64,000 nucleotides of DNA from Kappaphycus alvarezii (Eukaryota; Rhodophyta; Florideophyceae; Gigartinales; Solieriaceae), in the NCBI GenBank assembly GCA_002205965.3, contig NADL03000757.1, positions 124,001 to 188,000 of the forward strand, in the 5' to 3' direction. Position 1 is the first letter of the stretch. Each line of letters opens with the position of its first letter. Below are positions 10,900 to 23,672 of this stretch, in pieces. The notes beneath the pieces were generated by a model, which worked only from the letters and a program-made list of their open reading frames with translations, searched no databases and was not told where the DNA came from. Made by a program: the position numbers and the translations under genes.

Positions 10900-11765
10900 T
10901 TCTGGCCATTTTACAGCACGTTTCCTCTGAATGACCCATCTTATCACAGTTAGATCATTCAGTGTCGCGATGGGGGTTCTTTGGACAAATTATAGCGTCA
11001 TGACCAGATTCCCGGCAGTAAGAAAGTAACCTTTCCCTCTGCGACTCATGTATTTGCACCGATATGCCTCCGGTATCAATTTTCTGTTTTTTGATCAGCA
11101 ATGTTAACTTGGATAAGTCATCAGCTAATGCATCGACCTTACTTTCGATATTCCTCGTACGAACATCTCGACGGACCATAAGTTTCACTGGTGGAATCTG
11201 AGGTGGCCCTGGGGCAGTTGACGAGCCCGTGAAGGTCAATCTATTAAACCATAAGTCCCGTAGGGATTGAACTATTCCTGCATAATTATTGAGCCCCCTG
11301 AAAGCCAGGAACTGGGCCACTTCATTATATCGGTAAGTAGTGGAACGCAAAATTCCAAACTTTGCTCTATCGTCAAAGCAGGCTTTATCATAAAGCCTGC
11401 TTATGGTTTTGAGCGATCCTGTAATATCTTCCACATCCAGCTCGGCCTCTAGTGCTTGTCTTACTACATCTTGCGGTTCTTCCGCGGCAGCGAAATTTTT
11501 TATCATTTTCCGCTTTACGAGATCATAGTTCTTTGATTCTACCGTTAGAGAACCATACTAGCGAAGGTATCATAATATAAGTCGAAAGCGGGGCCGTCCA
11601 AATTCGCCAAAAGCTTCAAAGCTTTTTCGTCATCCGCATTCCCCGCCATGACAACATTTTCGAAGTAGAAGAAAACCGACGGACATCTCCAGTGCCTCAG
11701 AAAAACTGCACACTGGGTCCGGAGGAAGCCCCTTCAGGAAAATGTTGGGAATCCCTCCACAATAA
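10900..11765 (-). pseudogene. Gypsy Gag (capsid and zinc knuckles)
   Basis: Starting near 11760, frames give PSVFFYFENVVMAG and DDEKALKLLANLDGPAFDLY, a typical capsid N-terminal pattern. The 183-residue frame 11506-10955 continues with VRQALEAELDVEDITGSL and further helical capsid sequence. It ends in a degenerate first zinc knuckle (YCRESGHDAIIC, first Cys lost). The frame stops at a TGA (10957-10955) exactly where the first Cys of a second knuckle (SNCDKMGHSEETC follows) is expected. A frameshift near 11.55 kb separates the first part. It is the first gene of the minus-strand Gypsy element. Confidence 0.65.
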
Positions 11766-11769
11766 TATC

Positions 11770-12012
11770 ATAATGGCACCAGGTTTTGCACTGTTCTGAA
11801 GGGATAGGTTTCGTCCTACTGCAAAAGTGCTTTTTGAGTTTTTTTCTTTTGTCTCCTTTCTCTAAATAATTCAATTAGTGCGGTATGTCTACGTTAGTTA
11901 AATGTTCCGGGGCTGTACTCAATTCAAAGCAGAGGTGAGGTTCAGGAATTCTCGTTTTTTCCGTACGCCAGGTTCATCCGGTGTTTTCGGCTGGAAAGAT
12001 GTAAGCGTAGAT
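11770..12012 (-). repeat. Direct repeat with 5050-5310
   Basis: This copy retains the end of the charged gag-like frame (KREFLNLTSALN followed by a stop) and lies immediately upstream, on the minus strand, of the recognisable Gypsy capsid. Similarity to the left copy ends abruptly at about 12012. Confidence 0.75.
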
Positions 12013-12600
12013 CAAATTCCGATCTAACACGAGTGCTACACTCACATTGGAGGCGGTTTGTCCAGACAGAGGGATCAGAGGGGCGTGGTGGACATTTCCG
12101 CTGCGTCACTGCTTTAGACGCCATTTATGGGCGATGGGATGAGGGAACATCCCATCACCAAATCGTCCGCCTTCTCCCCTCCCCTCCCCTCTTCTCCTTT
12201 TTCCAAAATGTCACGATACCATTAATCACATAGGAGTCAAACCCTGCCACACGCCTTGCCCCCCTTAATCGCCCCTCGAAAGAAACAATCTTTCTAGCTT
12301 CCTTTCTCCTTCCCCGAGTATCCCTCAGGCAAACAATTACAGTCTCAGCACTATCTGAATGCCCAGCCCCCGCCTCACCACGTCCCCGCCACCCCACTTC
12401 AGTCACCCATCCACTCTCCCCACACACTCCTCTTTCGAAACTCACCCGCTACTCTCCCGCCGCAAAACCCCCCTCAACATGTGCCACTCTCCCCCTCCCA
12501 TATTCTGTCGCTACACCGCACCCTGCCGTTCCATAACTTACCTAGTTTTCGTGAAAACTAATGCTTAGGCATGAGAGCGCATAGGTTCCAGTTTTTAGGA
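12013..12600. other. C-rich intergenic block, no gene
   Basis: Low-complexity C/T-rich sequence gives long proline-rich frames on both strands that do not look like real proteins. Confidence 0.4.
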
Positions 12601-15600
12601 TCATCAGCGTGCTATTGTTACGAAGGAATCTAAATTGGTATGAAACTCATGGCCCAAGTAAGGGGTGATGTGAAATTTTCTGAGCAAAGCATGACAATTT
12701 TTGTGAGCTTAATCTGAACTCAGACAAATAATAATGAATATCATTCGAATAAGTCATCAGAGCCGTTCTATGCAAAGTAGTTTACTCTTATCGAACCAGC
12801 TAACCAAAAATTTTCAGAAATAGTCTGTGTTTTTGAAAGATTGATTTTCTGTGGTTATTTCAATGTTTGGACGAAATGAGTTTAAATTTTCAGTAGATGA
12901 ATTGATTGTTCGAATAGGGCATGTTACGGGATAGTTTTTACACAAGATGAAGTTGGTTTGGATGCCAGGATGTATAAGGATCGTACAAAGTAGAGCTCTT
13001 CGGTAAGGCGCGTCTGAAAACATTATGTATATTACGAGCCAGTCCCTAGCGTATTAGGGTAGAAACAGAAGAAACGTAACTAGAAGCGGTACCTCGGTGG
13101 GAGCGTCCGTAGTTGGGGCATATAAATCATGAAAAAAGTGATACAAATCTTAAAATCCCGTAAAGTTGAAACTTTTAGTCGATGCAGTAACATAGGCCAA
13201 TTTAAAGAACAATTTACCTTTTATAACTCAATAGAACTACAGATCTCTGATACTTTCATGCTTTTTCTATATGGGCTCAGCCTTTTTCAGGGTTTGGTCT
13301 CATATGATCGTTCTATTTTCTTTAGATTACGAGAATATAACTTGAATAGACTCCGTGCTTCACACTTCTTCGACTTCGGTTTCGCATTAATTCTTTCAAA
13401 AGTTCCTCAGACAGTGCGGTAGAATTTCTCCACCTTTTCGGATTATGAACAACAACAACATATTAAACATTGCGACCGAATCTGACGCCTACAGTACTCT
13501 TCTCGCTTTGACGTAAAATTTTGATCCTTGGACCACTGCACGATCTAAGTGACTAGTAAAATTGGATTAAATGCAAAAACCAAATATGACCAAATTATAC
13601 GTTAATGTGATAACCAGGAATAGCCGCGGAAGTATTGAGGCAATAAAATCCTATGGTTACTTAAACGGCATTTTTTGTTACACCTACACTCCGGTGTGAC
13701 TCTGAAATCAGGTCGGGATTACTAAATCAGTCTACTTAATAGACTAAAATCGGTTTCTTTACCCTAAAGTAAAGGTTCATAAGCTGACCTCAAGAAAGCT
13801 GCTTACAGACGTCGTATCTTCAGACCAAAAATTTTCTGAATCTTAAAAGCTGCAATAAAGCTGTACTAATACCTCTAGTAAAGAGCTCAGGTTCAGTAAG
13901 GAGCGAACGAATGAGTATTCCCGCGGTTGTTGTAAAGAGATTTTTCTCACTGAGAACTGCATATATATATATAAGCGAGATCACTTATAATTGCCGGAGA
14001 AGGGTAAGGTACATCGCAAATTTGAAACCTCATGTCTTGGAACTGTTCGGAAATAATTCAAGTTGGGGTGCGTAGCCGTAGAAAGAGTTTAAATTACACC
14101 TCTATGATAAGGTATATCATGACCCGAATGATTGAATAATCACCTTAAATGGAATTTAGAGTTTGAGTTGAGTCTGTACTTTAGTCCCCACTCAGTGCAA
14201 CAAAAAATTCCTTTCTCGCTGACCGAATTTTCGCGGTCAAAATTATTTTTCGACGTTAAGCTTTCTTGAACTTTTTTTATGATTCATTGGTATTTGGTAG
14301 ATATCCTTCGGCCAGAGAGACGAAATAACTCTGATTTGCTCTGAGCTAATTGGTTGCCCGAGGGTCTATTAAGTCTCAATTGCCGCTGTTAACAACCGGT
14401 TTCTCACCTGATTCTTTTATGTAGACCCTGTTCTGGGAAATCCCATATGTATCAAGAAATATTACTAGAGCTATTCTTACCTTCATGCTAATTCAAATGA
14501 TCAAAAGAATGGTCTCATTATTTGATACTCTCTTATTAATCTATGAAGACAACATTAACTGTTAGATGCCATTGCTGTCTTCATAGATGAATACAGGCCA
14601 ACAAACTTTCATTCTTTGCCTAGATTCAATTACCTTTACTTCTCATTTTCAAAAACCACAATTGAGTTTTAAAATCTATAATGCTCGACTCATAATAATC
14701 TCTCTCCATTCTATTTGATTCAAAGCCTAATTGCTGCAAAACAAGATGACTACAGATTTCTAGATTGCGAAATATCAACCTTACCTTCCCACTAGAGCAA
14801 GTCAATCCCTACTATTACCTGATTTATATCGAATTAGGCAATAAGTTACAAAGACTAAGACAGAAGATTTGAGTATCCCGCATGTGACGGCGACAAAAAA
14901 GTTTCACTTAAAGATTATGATTCTAAAAATCACATTTAGTCGATTTAATTTACTTAACAATCCCTTGCTGTCAGTTGATACCTTTAAATACATTTTTTCA
15001 CCAATAAAAGTCGCATAATCAGGTCATTTCTATATTTATTTGCGAAATTTGCAGTCCTAAAGGATTTCTTAATTTACAAATGCACATTAAATTAAAATCA
15101 CATAAAAGGAGAAATTCATGAACTTCGTCAGTCTTAATCTGCTCTTTTCGGAGATGTAGTTGTTGCACTGCTACCAAAAAGACGCCATCATTGGAATTGT
15201 TTAAAACTACGTTGAGGGCGTTTTTATTTAGTTTCCTGTCTTCATGTTAAGGTAGGTAGTGGAGTGTCTGTGTCTTCCTCATTCATCAAGACGTTCATCA
15301 CCTTTATTTTGCAACGGAAATTAAAGAGTAGCTGTAAACACAAATTTAGAGAGGACCTGTATTTGAAGAACTGATTTTGGACTTTTTTGTTATGATTCAT
15401 AGCATATTCAGGGAGCAGATATCGAATAGGGACTACAAATAAAGCCGACATGTCCTAATAATGAAAATTTTGAAGAAAGAATTTCCTTTGAGTTACAATA
15501 GCCCCGAGTTATTGCGGGGATTTGTAATACGCACATTTTTTCCGGTGATGCAGTGGTATTCAGCATGCGACTTTCATTATTATAGCAGCTTATACTTACC

Positions 15601-17310
15601 AATTTGACCAGGGTTATGTCTATTGAGAAGTTTCCTGGGTGATTACGGACGAGTTTTGCCCGAGGGATGGTCTTTCGAAAAAATAAATAGCAGTCTTAAA
15701 ATCTGTTGGAGAAAATCCTGTTCAGGTATGTGTTTTGGCGTGATGTTGTTTCCAGTGGTTTTTCTGTGCGCGTTGAAATGAATAAATGTTGGTAAAATGA
15801 AATTCTGATGACCAATAACAGAAAATAAGGGCGTAAATATAACGATATGGACACACGGTTTTTATTTCTTATGACCATACCGCAATTAAAGGGCGGCAAC
15901 CGTAAACTGAGAAGGAAGAGGACATTAATAAATTTCTTTTCTTTTTCTTACCAGACTGTTTTGCGTAGTAGCGCTTCTAGAGTATCGGAAATAATTACCC
16001 TGGAAGATGTTGTAGTAAGCAGTGGGGAAATTCAGAACTTTTGCTGGAGATGGTTCTTGAATTGGTCCAATATTAAGCATACCAGGATAGCTGAGTTTGT
16101 TACCACATGGGATACAAGTTTTAAAGTCAATCCTATGTTTTTACCATGAAAGCAAAAGGATATTTATCATTTGTGAAAGCAAAAATCTATGAATGAATTA
16201 ATTTATGCGATTTATCGATGATTCTTACGATTGTGAGAGTATTTACTATACACTTCTAGGTCCCAGATGACTATGTTAGCTGGTACTGCCTTATTTCTGT
16301 TTGGGAAAATGTAGATTTTGTTTATTGTACGAGGTCAGAAGGATGAAAACCGGATAGGTTTGTGAGGAGGGTGTTGTGTGGCAAAAAAGATAGCAGAAGT
16401 CTCAATTATATCTAAGAAAATGTTGGGAGACCAGACAACAAACAGGCCGCTTTAGAGCGGTGTGCGTGCAAATTGATTGATGTATTCCTCGAGTAATTCT
16501 CTGTGGATCTATTCGCGACAGCTCTGACCAGTCCCGTATATTGGAAAAAGATTCTATATACTGTCCTCTTTTAGTAGAAATTGGAATGGGGGTGAGCCTG
16601 GCCGTTCTAGACGGTGCAGAAACAAAATATCGGTACCTTCTGTGCTTTTAGACATTTGTGGGCAAAGAATAGTGAGAGGTTTGAAGATTATAATCTAGTT
16701 GTAGGAGGGGGCTAGTGAGTTGACGAATCCGTGCGGCCTGTCGCTCCTTTTGCTTTGATGTTTGGCTTTTTCGTGTGAAATGCTGCCATTCGAGGGTCTA
16801 TGACGGGATGCTTCGCCTCGATGGCGAGGTTGCTTCATAACAGGGCACCTTGTTTGCCAGAACTTAAGGATTTGTAAAAGCTGTCACCAGTTGGACAGCA
16901 TGTAGGTATTACTGTGGCTGCGGATTATGAGAAAAGAGATTTGTAGTCTAGCGCAATAAAATCACTCTGATACCTATAAAGATCAGGTTTCAAATGGAAC
17001 TGCTGGTTATGGTTTGCTAAGAATTTTTCCTGAAGGACTGAGTATTTTCTGGAAATGGAGCACTCTTTTCAAACAGCAATTTGCATGTTTCTATCAACCC
17101 TGAACATAGAGTCACTGCCGGCGGAAATAATGGGCTGGCCATGAGCAAGGTGAGTATTGACTTGGAAGAAGAAGAATAATACGAAAGATTGATCAAATGA
17201 TGCGTTGGCCGAATAGTTTCAATGCACAATATTGTACTGAAATATTGTACTACTTCAATACAGTGCTGCAAAAACACCAGGAATGATCCTCTTTTTGTAG
17301 ATACATTCCG
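12600..17310. other. AT-rich block, no recognisable gene
   Basis: Composition drops sharply to AT-rich. I see no frame with family motifs. A short AT dinucleotide run lies near 13965. Likely old, decayed repeat sequence outside the Copia relic that starts at 17.31 kb. Confidence 0.4.
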
Positions 17311-17311
17311 T

Positions 17312-17775
17312 CGCGAAAATTAAAGAGATAAAAAGCAGACTGGCGGCGTTAGTGTGAGCCTGACAAAAAGTTGGACGATTTTTTCGGTTTAGAACGGGTG
17401 AATAGGTTAAAATAAGACTGTTGACCTGTTTTTACTTTTATGAAATAGGCTTTGAAGCCTTTTGTAGGAAAGCAATTTTTATAGTCTAGCTATAACATAC
17501 CTACTATTTTAATGGATACGTTCCATAGAGGATATCCTATTCTAGAGCCCCCTTTTCTAAAAGAATCTTATCAGCGTGTCTAGCAAAGTGTAAATAGATG
17601 ACCAGGACAGAGAAAATATAGAATACGTAGACTAAAATATTATTAGGGTAAAATAGCTATCCTATAGGAATGGAAATATTAAATGAATAAAACATTTCAT
17701 AGCTATCATGCAAGACCTATAAAATAGTTTCTACACTCCTCCTCTTTGCCATGAAGCATTATTGTCTCGATTCAC
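17312..17775 (-). repeat. 3' LTR of an ancient Copia element
   Basis: This block aligns along its length with 22189-22662 in the same orientation, with many substitutions and small gaps. Shared landmarks include TAAAGAGATAAAAAGCAGAC, a GAACGGGTGAATA stretch and GCGTAGACTAAAATA. Coding relics between the two copies read on the minus strand, so this is the 3' copy. Confidence 0.65.
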
Positions 17776-18369
17776 AATTTCGAATCACCAACTGTTGAAA
17801 TAGTAGATCGCGCTTATTTCCATTAAAATATAATTGATTGAATACCACTTCGCAAGCTTCGTGAAAGCGTCAGCGGGGTTGTCCGTGGTCCTTAAAAATC
17901 CAAATCGCATATTTACTCTTTTGGATATTCATTTCTTACAGAAGCAATCTCAATCATGAGTCGTTTCCCAAAGTGTAGGAGTACTTGATGATAACCATAA
18001 AATTTAGTGTTGGGATCCGTAGACATTAAGATTGGAATTTTGATTTTAGGCAAGGATTCAAAGTCGTGCTTGATCATGTTGCCAATATCAAGTCATCAGC
18101 GAAATCATAAAATTCTGTGCCTAATACATTTATTGTTAGTCTGTGGCTTTTTTGGCTGGAGTAACTCAGGAAATTACAAGTTCCAGTCTTTTCAATGAGA
18201 AAGACAGTGAACCCAAGTTGAGAAATATTGTCGTCGTTGTTTGCGCATTACGACTTAGAATATACTTTCCACTTTGGGGAACCTTTTGTAGTGCAATGAC
18301 CCTATGGGTTTACAGTGGGGATCGACACTCCAATTTGTTAATCGAAATCCGTAATCGAAATCCGATTAC

Positions 18370-19090
18370 TATTTTAGACTTTACAGTCCTTACAGGACTA
18401 CGTGGCAGTGACCCAGTAGAGGCAGGCCGTGGACCACTTTGGTCCTGATTATTATTTTAGAGTGACTCACTAACGTTTAGACATGTGTCCTAACACACTA
18501 AAAGTCTAACAGACTAACTTCTAACTTACTATTTATTGTTCGGCCGATGTGGCGTGCCATTTAAATAGTCACCGAAGTGTCGGCTCGGGAGTTAGCTCGC
18601 ATCTTTCGCTTTCCCCTCCACCTAAGGCGTTGTAGCGACTTTGGTTATAGTTAACCTTATCCCCTTCGGGTCCCTTCGTCGCCTCTCGGCCTGATCCTCC
18701 TCTAAACATCTGCCCTTCTTACTTTTCCTCTTTTGCAAGCGTGTTGCGTCTTTCTTCACCCATGGCCGTCGTCGCGTCCCAGAGAGGACCGTATCTCTAA
18801 ACCCGTGGATGGTCGCCGTTCCCTCTACCGAGGACTGTATCTGCTACCTCTTAGGCTTACTGCCGTCCCCTGCGGGAGGATCAAATCGCACACAGAGCCC
18901 CATCGCTCGCAATTGCCGACTCGGTACGCGTGGCACCCGTTTGTGGCTTTGGCCTACCTTCCATCACCTTCCTTTTTCTTGTTTTCCTTTTAGTCCCTCT
19001 GAATACTTTCACTTTCTTTGGTTTTGCCCTTGGTTACTGTCCAGTGGACTTAAGTTCGTTGCAGCCCTTGACTTGACTTGCTTCTAGACA
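18370..19090. mobile_element. GC-richer block inside the AT-rich Copia relic
   Basis: Composition changes abruptly from the surrounding AT-rich sequence. The start (AGGACTACGTGGCAGTGAC) resembles the start of the block at 7001. No coding motif was found. Probably a nested solo LTR or a short element; the boundaries are approximate. Confidence 0.3.
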
Positions 19091-19168
19091 CTTCGTGTCC
19101 TTGCCCAGATTTCCAAAGTCTCTACCACAACCGCCTTTTAAACATCGAGCTACTACCCCTCACAGTGA

Positions 19169-19462
19169 TTAAAGAGAAAGCGTCTCCATCGGACGCCCGA
19201 TAGTTGCACAGTTAACAACTGCTTTTCCCGTTATTATCCTAGGAATCCCCCGACGAAACCCTTCCAGGGCAGTTTCTGTGCATTGCTCTACGCTTTTGTC
19301 CAACTTGTAGTACTTAAGTGAAGAGATGGGGTTGTTATAAACGTGCTTCAAAACATTATTCAGCTTTTTAAGTGCTTCAACTGAAACTTTCAGTCCAGCC
19401 ACTTGGACAGCCATATTTGCGGTACAGAATATTTCAGGCTTTGTATGTGTTAACCGAGACAA
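19169..19462 (-). pseudogene. Copia pol remnant (RT to RNase H junction)
   Basis: The frame contains ALKKLNNVLKHVYNNPISSL followed by KYYKLDKS. This resembles the helix and strand just before the RNase H domain in Copia pol proteins (consensus like KxLNxxLK...PxxxLxFPKLD). It lies between aligned LTRs and downstream of a protease relic on the same strand. Only about 500 bp separates it from the protease, so integrase and most of the RT have been lost. Confidence 0.35.
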
Positions 19463-19944
19463 TCTATTACTTAAAGATATGACTCAGAAAAAGAGGCTTC
19501 CATCCGCAGCATGCGTAATTTCTTCAAATATTGTCCCTAACTTAACTCAAGTCCACAGTCATTTCTCTTCACTCTGAAAACTGCAAGTACAGTATCGTCG
19601 AACTCCCTTTCTGACTGATAAAAATATTAAAGATTCGTTTGGTTAATTTAACGAAATCATTATTGCGACAATAGCAGAGAGCCTTCCACATATGTCCGAA
19701 CTAATCCCTGAAGTTCTTTGTATGAATGCTTTACGAAAAGTACGAGATCTACACCTCCTTTGCATCCTCTGTTCTAGCTCTGCTACTCAGATTGTATAGC
19801 CTTGGGGCATACGGGTGGAGAAATTTTAAATTGAGGCGCTTTTATTGATATTTTGTGAGTAGGATCTCAGAAAAATCCCACACAACGGAAATATGACCGT
19901 ATTTGCGTGTGATTGACATATTCCATCCAGGCCCTTTGGAAACA

Positions 19945-20225
19945 AATTGTTAGTCAACGTTTTCGGCAACAAGTCCAAATCTTTCTAAAGCTTCCAGGCC
20001 AATCAAAAATGGAATATCAAAATCAACTACACCGAAGATTAGCGCGATAAAAGCACCATCAGGTGTTGGAATACGAATCGGAACATGTGAAATACTCGGA
20101 AAGATTCCATTAAGAAACTTGTAAGCAGTTATATTCTGCTTATGTTTTATTCTAATCCCAGACAGGTCATAATATGCCTTTGCTTGTGATTTCTCAATAA
20201 ATGATTTTAGGCACCGGTCTCGAGA
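19945..20225 (-). pseudogene. Copia aspartic protease remnant
   Basis: On the minus strand one frame reads HVPIRIPTPDGAFIALIFGV and then DIPFLIGLEALERFGLVAENV. The VPFLIGLDxLxxxGL pattern is the C-terminal part of Copia-type protease regions in several protist lineages. A degenerate CCHC box (CWGCG, stop, KGH) lies upstream at about 20425-20470, in the right place for the end of Gag. Confidence 0.45.
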
Positions 20226-20889
20226 TGAATTCCGTGGAAATTTGCTGCCTTTAACAATCAGAATCTGATGTTTTTTATGTGTTTACCCACCATCATCATG
20301 ATCCAGTTCATGACAGAGCCAAAAAAAGTACACGTTTCTTGGCCTTGGTTAGATGTTTAAACGAGCTTCTTTGGTATCATTGAAACTTCCTAGCAACGTT
20401 CTCAGCCATTGAATGTTGTAATTGAGAAATAATGTGGCCCTTTTAACCACAACCCCAACAAATCTATCATCACGAGATTTTTTCTCTGCATGCCGTACGC
20501 GGCGATGCTACGTGAGTTATAATCGTGATAATTTACTTTGGTAGAACGCGAGTCACGGCCGTATTGGGGTTGTCCAGTACGAGGTGTATCAGCAATGCGG
20601 CTACGGACAGCATCTGATATCGATGTCATAGGTAGGTTCTTCTAACCTCTCATTTGTCCAACCTTCTCTTCTTTCTCAAAATGAGCAGCAGAAATGAGCT
20701 GGCTTTAAAATGATTAATAATTTAAGTCACCAATAGTTGCTCTGCAGCTAGGATCAAGGGCCCAGTAGAATCCAAAAAATGCGTAATGAAGATACTCAAA
20801 TTTATGCCTTCCTAAATGGCAGTAGGGGTGGTGCCTAAGGAGTCAGCTTGGATACTTCCTCGTGCACTTTCTCTATAGAGCCAGTAACA

Positions 20890-21729
20890 CTACACGGAGC
20901 GCAAATATACTTGCTCACAAGAATGATTCGAGGATATATGGCAATTCAAATTTTCGTCGTGAGACTGAGTTTGCTCGCGTTCTAGCACTCTTAGAGCTCG
21001 GGAACAGTTCTCATACAAACTGTCCGCATTTTTCATGTAGAACATTTTGGCATTTCCTAGAAGGAGATGGCGGAGATAATTGGGCTTTTGTCCACGATTT
21101 AGCATACAGTACTTGCAGGCATAATTATGTTCAGCTATTAGCTCGTTCCAACATTTAGCTAGGCTGAAACGTATGGGATTTGGAGTTAGTCCTAACAGAG
21201 ATCCATATGGTGATGCAAAGGAGTTTAAATATGCATCAATTCGATTTAATCCTTTGCTGAAGTCATCATTGCAGAGAATAGTTGACGCAAAGGTCTTTAA
21301 AAGCTGAGCAGTTACATGGCGGACGGATGGAACTTTTCCTTCCGCGAGAAATACAAAAAACTTGCGAACAATCGACGAATTGCTCAGAATCCGTCCCGAG
21401 AAAAGCATTGGAGTAAGAAAGTCCTCAAGAAACCTAGCCCTTAATTCATCACAGAAGGAACTATCATCAACATAATCTTTGACGCAGTCTACAAGAAATT
21501 GTTGCAATTCTGAGGTCTGTCTAAGAACTCGACCGAAACCTAGATTAATACACCCTTTTAAAGTCCATATTAATGTTGATTTAATGCTTGAAGAATGTAG
21601 CCTGTTTTCAGGGATTAATCTTTGTGCACTAGTGCCTCTATTTTTCTGATGTGGAGGTGACCTAAAATTTTTCTCGTTTGTTTTGTTTTTAAGCCTCACT
21701 GTAAACTCTTTTCTTTCAATTTTGTTCAA
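20890..21729 (-). pseudogene. Probable Gag of the ancient Copia element
   Basis: A 279-codon open frame lies between the 5' LTR and the protease relic, on the same strand. It has no in-frame ATG near its start, so the true beginning is lost. Near its end LRHLLLGNAKMFYMKNAD and ENCSRALRVLE fit the helical middle of Copia-type Gag proteins (LxGxAxxFY, then a helix). The earlier half has no motif I can name. Considering how decayed the flanks are, such a long open frame is notable. Assignment rests mainly on position. Confidence 0.4.
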
Positions 21730-22188
21730 AAATTCAATTTAGTCAGAAAATTACCGATATATCCAGACTTAATTTAACAATATCTAACTTGTAACTACCC
21801 TAAATTGATTCTTTCCAGATTTGTGGCGCTGTAAATTTGAATGGCTCTCGGAGCTGCGTTTGCACTCCTACTCGTGGCGCGCGCCCTTACATTATGAGTG
21901 ATCCTGGGGTGTAACTGTACTACAGACAGCTTACACAAGATAGATCAGGATTACGACCTTGTTCTGGATTCGCTCGGGTCAGGTGAGCGCTGTGGTACCA
22001 TGATCGGATCGTTGCCCTTATTGGTCACTTAATAGTGTTCTTAAAGATCAAGAACGTTTTTTAAGTATTTACCGGCTTACACATGGCTTGAAACAACGCG
22101 AAAATATGACATATAGGTATATTTTCAATATTGAATGGCGAATAGACTTACTTCTTAAATTACCCGAAAAACGGTGAAGCTGGATTGC

Positions 22189-22662
22189 CGCGAAAAATAA
22201 AGAGATAAAAAGCAGACTGATAGCGTTAGCGTCAAGCCTGAAAAAATCTGTAGACGTTTTCGCGAGTGTAGAACGGGTGAATATGTTGAAATAAAACTGT
22301 TGAACTGTCTTTTTACCTCGATAACCAAAGACATAGAGTGCTTTTATAAGCAAATAGGTGTCATAGTGTGGCTCTATAAATCCTGCGATTTCACTGTATC
22401 CAACCTATAGCAGATGTCCTAGAGGCTCCTACTCTAAAATGAACAGTAATATTCTGTCTAATAGGGTTTAAATCGATGATTAGGATAAATAAAATGTAGA
22501 ATGCGTAGACTAAAATAGTATTAAGGTCAAAATAGCTGTCGAATAAGGCTGTAAATGCCATATAAAAAATTATGTAGCTATACTGAAGGCAGTGGAAAAA
22601 TAGTTTTTATATGCAGCACAACTTGATTGTGCTCTATTACTTTCATTATCGTTTCAGGTGAG
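22189..22662 (-). repeat. 5' LTR of an ancient Copia element
   Basis: This is the partner of 17312-17775. The two copies are much more divergent than the 34/39 kb LTR pair, indicating an old insertion. Confidence 0.65.
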
Positions 22663-22718
22663 GTGATTCCCTATCTCACTCTTTAGATCTTTACAACTGG
22701 TCTCTTCCAATATTTTTT

Positions 22719-23039
22719 TCACATCGCTCGGTAACAGACCATACTGGGCTCAGGTGCCGTATTATCGAGGCCGAGCGGGGCCTTAAAGGTAGCACGTCCC
22801 CGCTTCGGAGCCCTCGTGGTGTCGATTTTGGTTTTTGTTGCTTTTGTTGGATTATCATTCCTCTCCCCGCAATGCACGGTGGGTAGATCTGGGAAAGACG
22901 TGTGAGGAATGCTGTCCTCCTCGGACAGGCTCAGAACTGCCCAGCATTCCCTGGCACACTCAGCCAGTGCTGTCTTTGTGACAGCAAGAGAGGGGTACCA
23001 GCTGTTACTGTCCTGTTGTTGTTTCTCGTGATCGCTCAC
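22719..23039 (-). other. GC-rich open frame of unknown nature
   Basis: A stop-free frame on the minus strand stands out against the AT-rich flank. It encodes a hydrophilic peptide with no ATG near the start. It lies just upstream of the ancient Copia 5' LTR. I recognise no domain. Confidence 0.2.
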
Positions 23040-23672
23040 TTCTAGAATTCGTCTCTGTCGTCGTCGCTCTCTGTAATGAGTTTTTTAACCCGTTGTTTTC
23101 TCGACACGCCAAGACTTTATTGGGGGAATTTTCTTCCATCAATTTGCAGGAGTAGGAATCGGTTAAGCACTTTCCAGGTTGTGTCTATATATTTGGTAGT
23201 CCCAATTATTGATTTATATTTTAATTAAGGTATCAGTTTCTTCCTGCATACAGTACAGTACTACAGAATAGTTATTTTATCCTTACTTCTATTTTAGTCT
23301 ACGTAGACTATTTTTCCTCTATACTCATTTATTCCTAGTTATTTAGTATTCTATTTGCACCGAGTTAGAAATTCTGTTGGTACGTGTTTTAAAGTAGGGT
23401 GCCCTAGAACATCCCCAGGGATCGCAGCTAGTACAATAGAAGAGTAGGTGTGCTAGAGATGGAATTATTGCACCTGCGTGCCTGTAAAAGCCCTTGACGC
23501 ATTAATAATGATGATAATGATAACAATAATAACTACGCACCGAAGTAAGAAAACCATCAAGAATTTTATTTCAACCAACCGTTCTACGCTCACAAAAGGG
23601 AAAATGTTTGGGCGAAAGACATGGTCGGTTGGGCCCCGGAATATCTTAGAGGGTTACCGGTGATGGAGAGTC

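Noticed and set aside
12155..12568. Proline- and arginine-rich frames on both strands
   Set aside because: They arise from C/T low-complexity sequence and have no motif.
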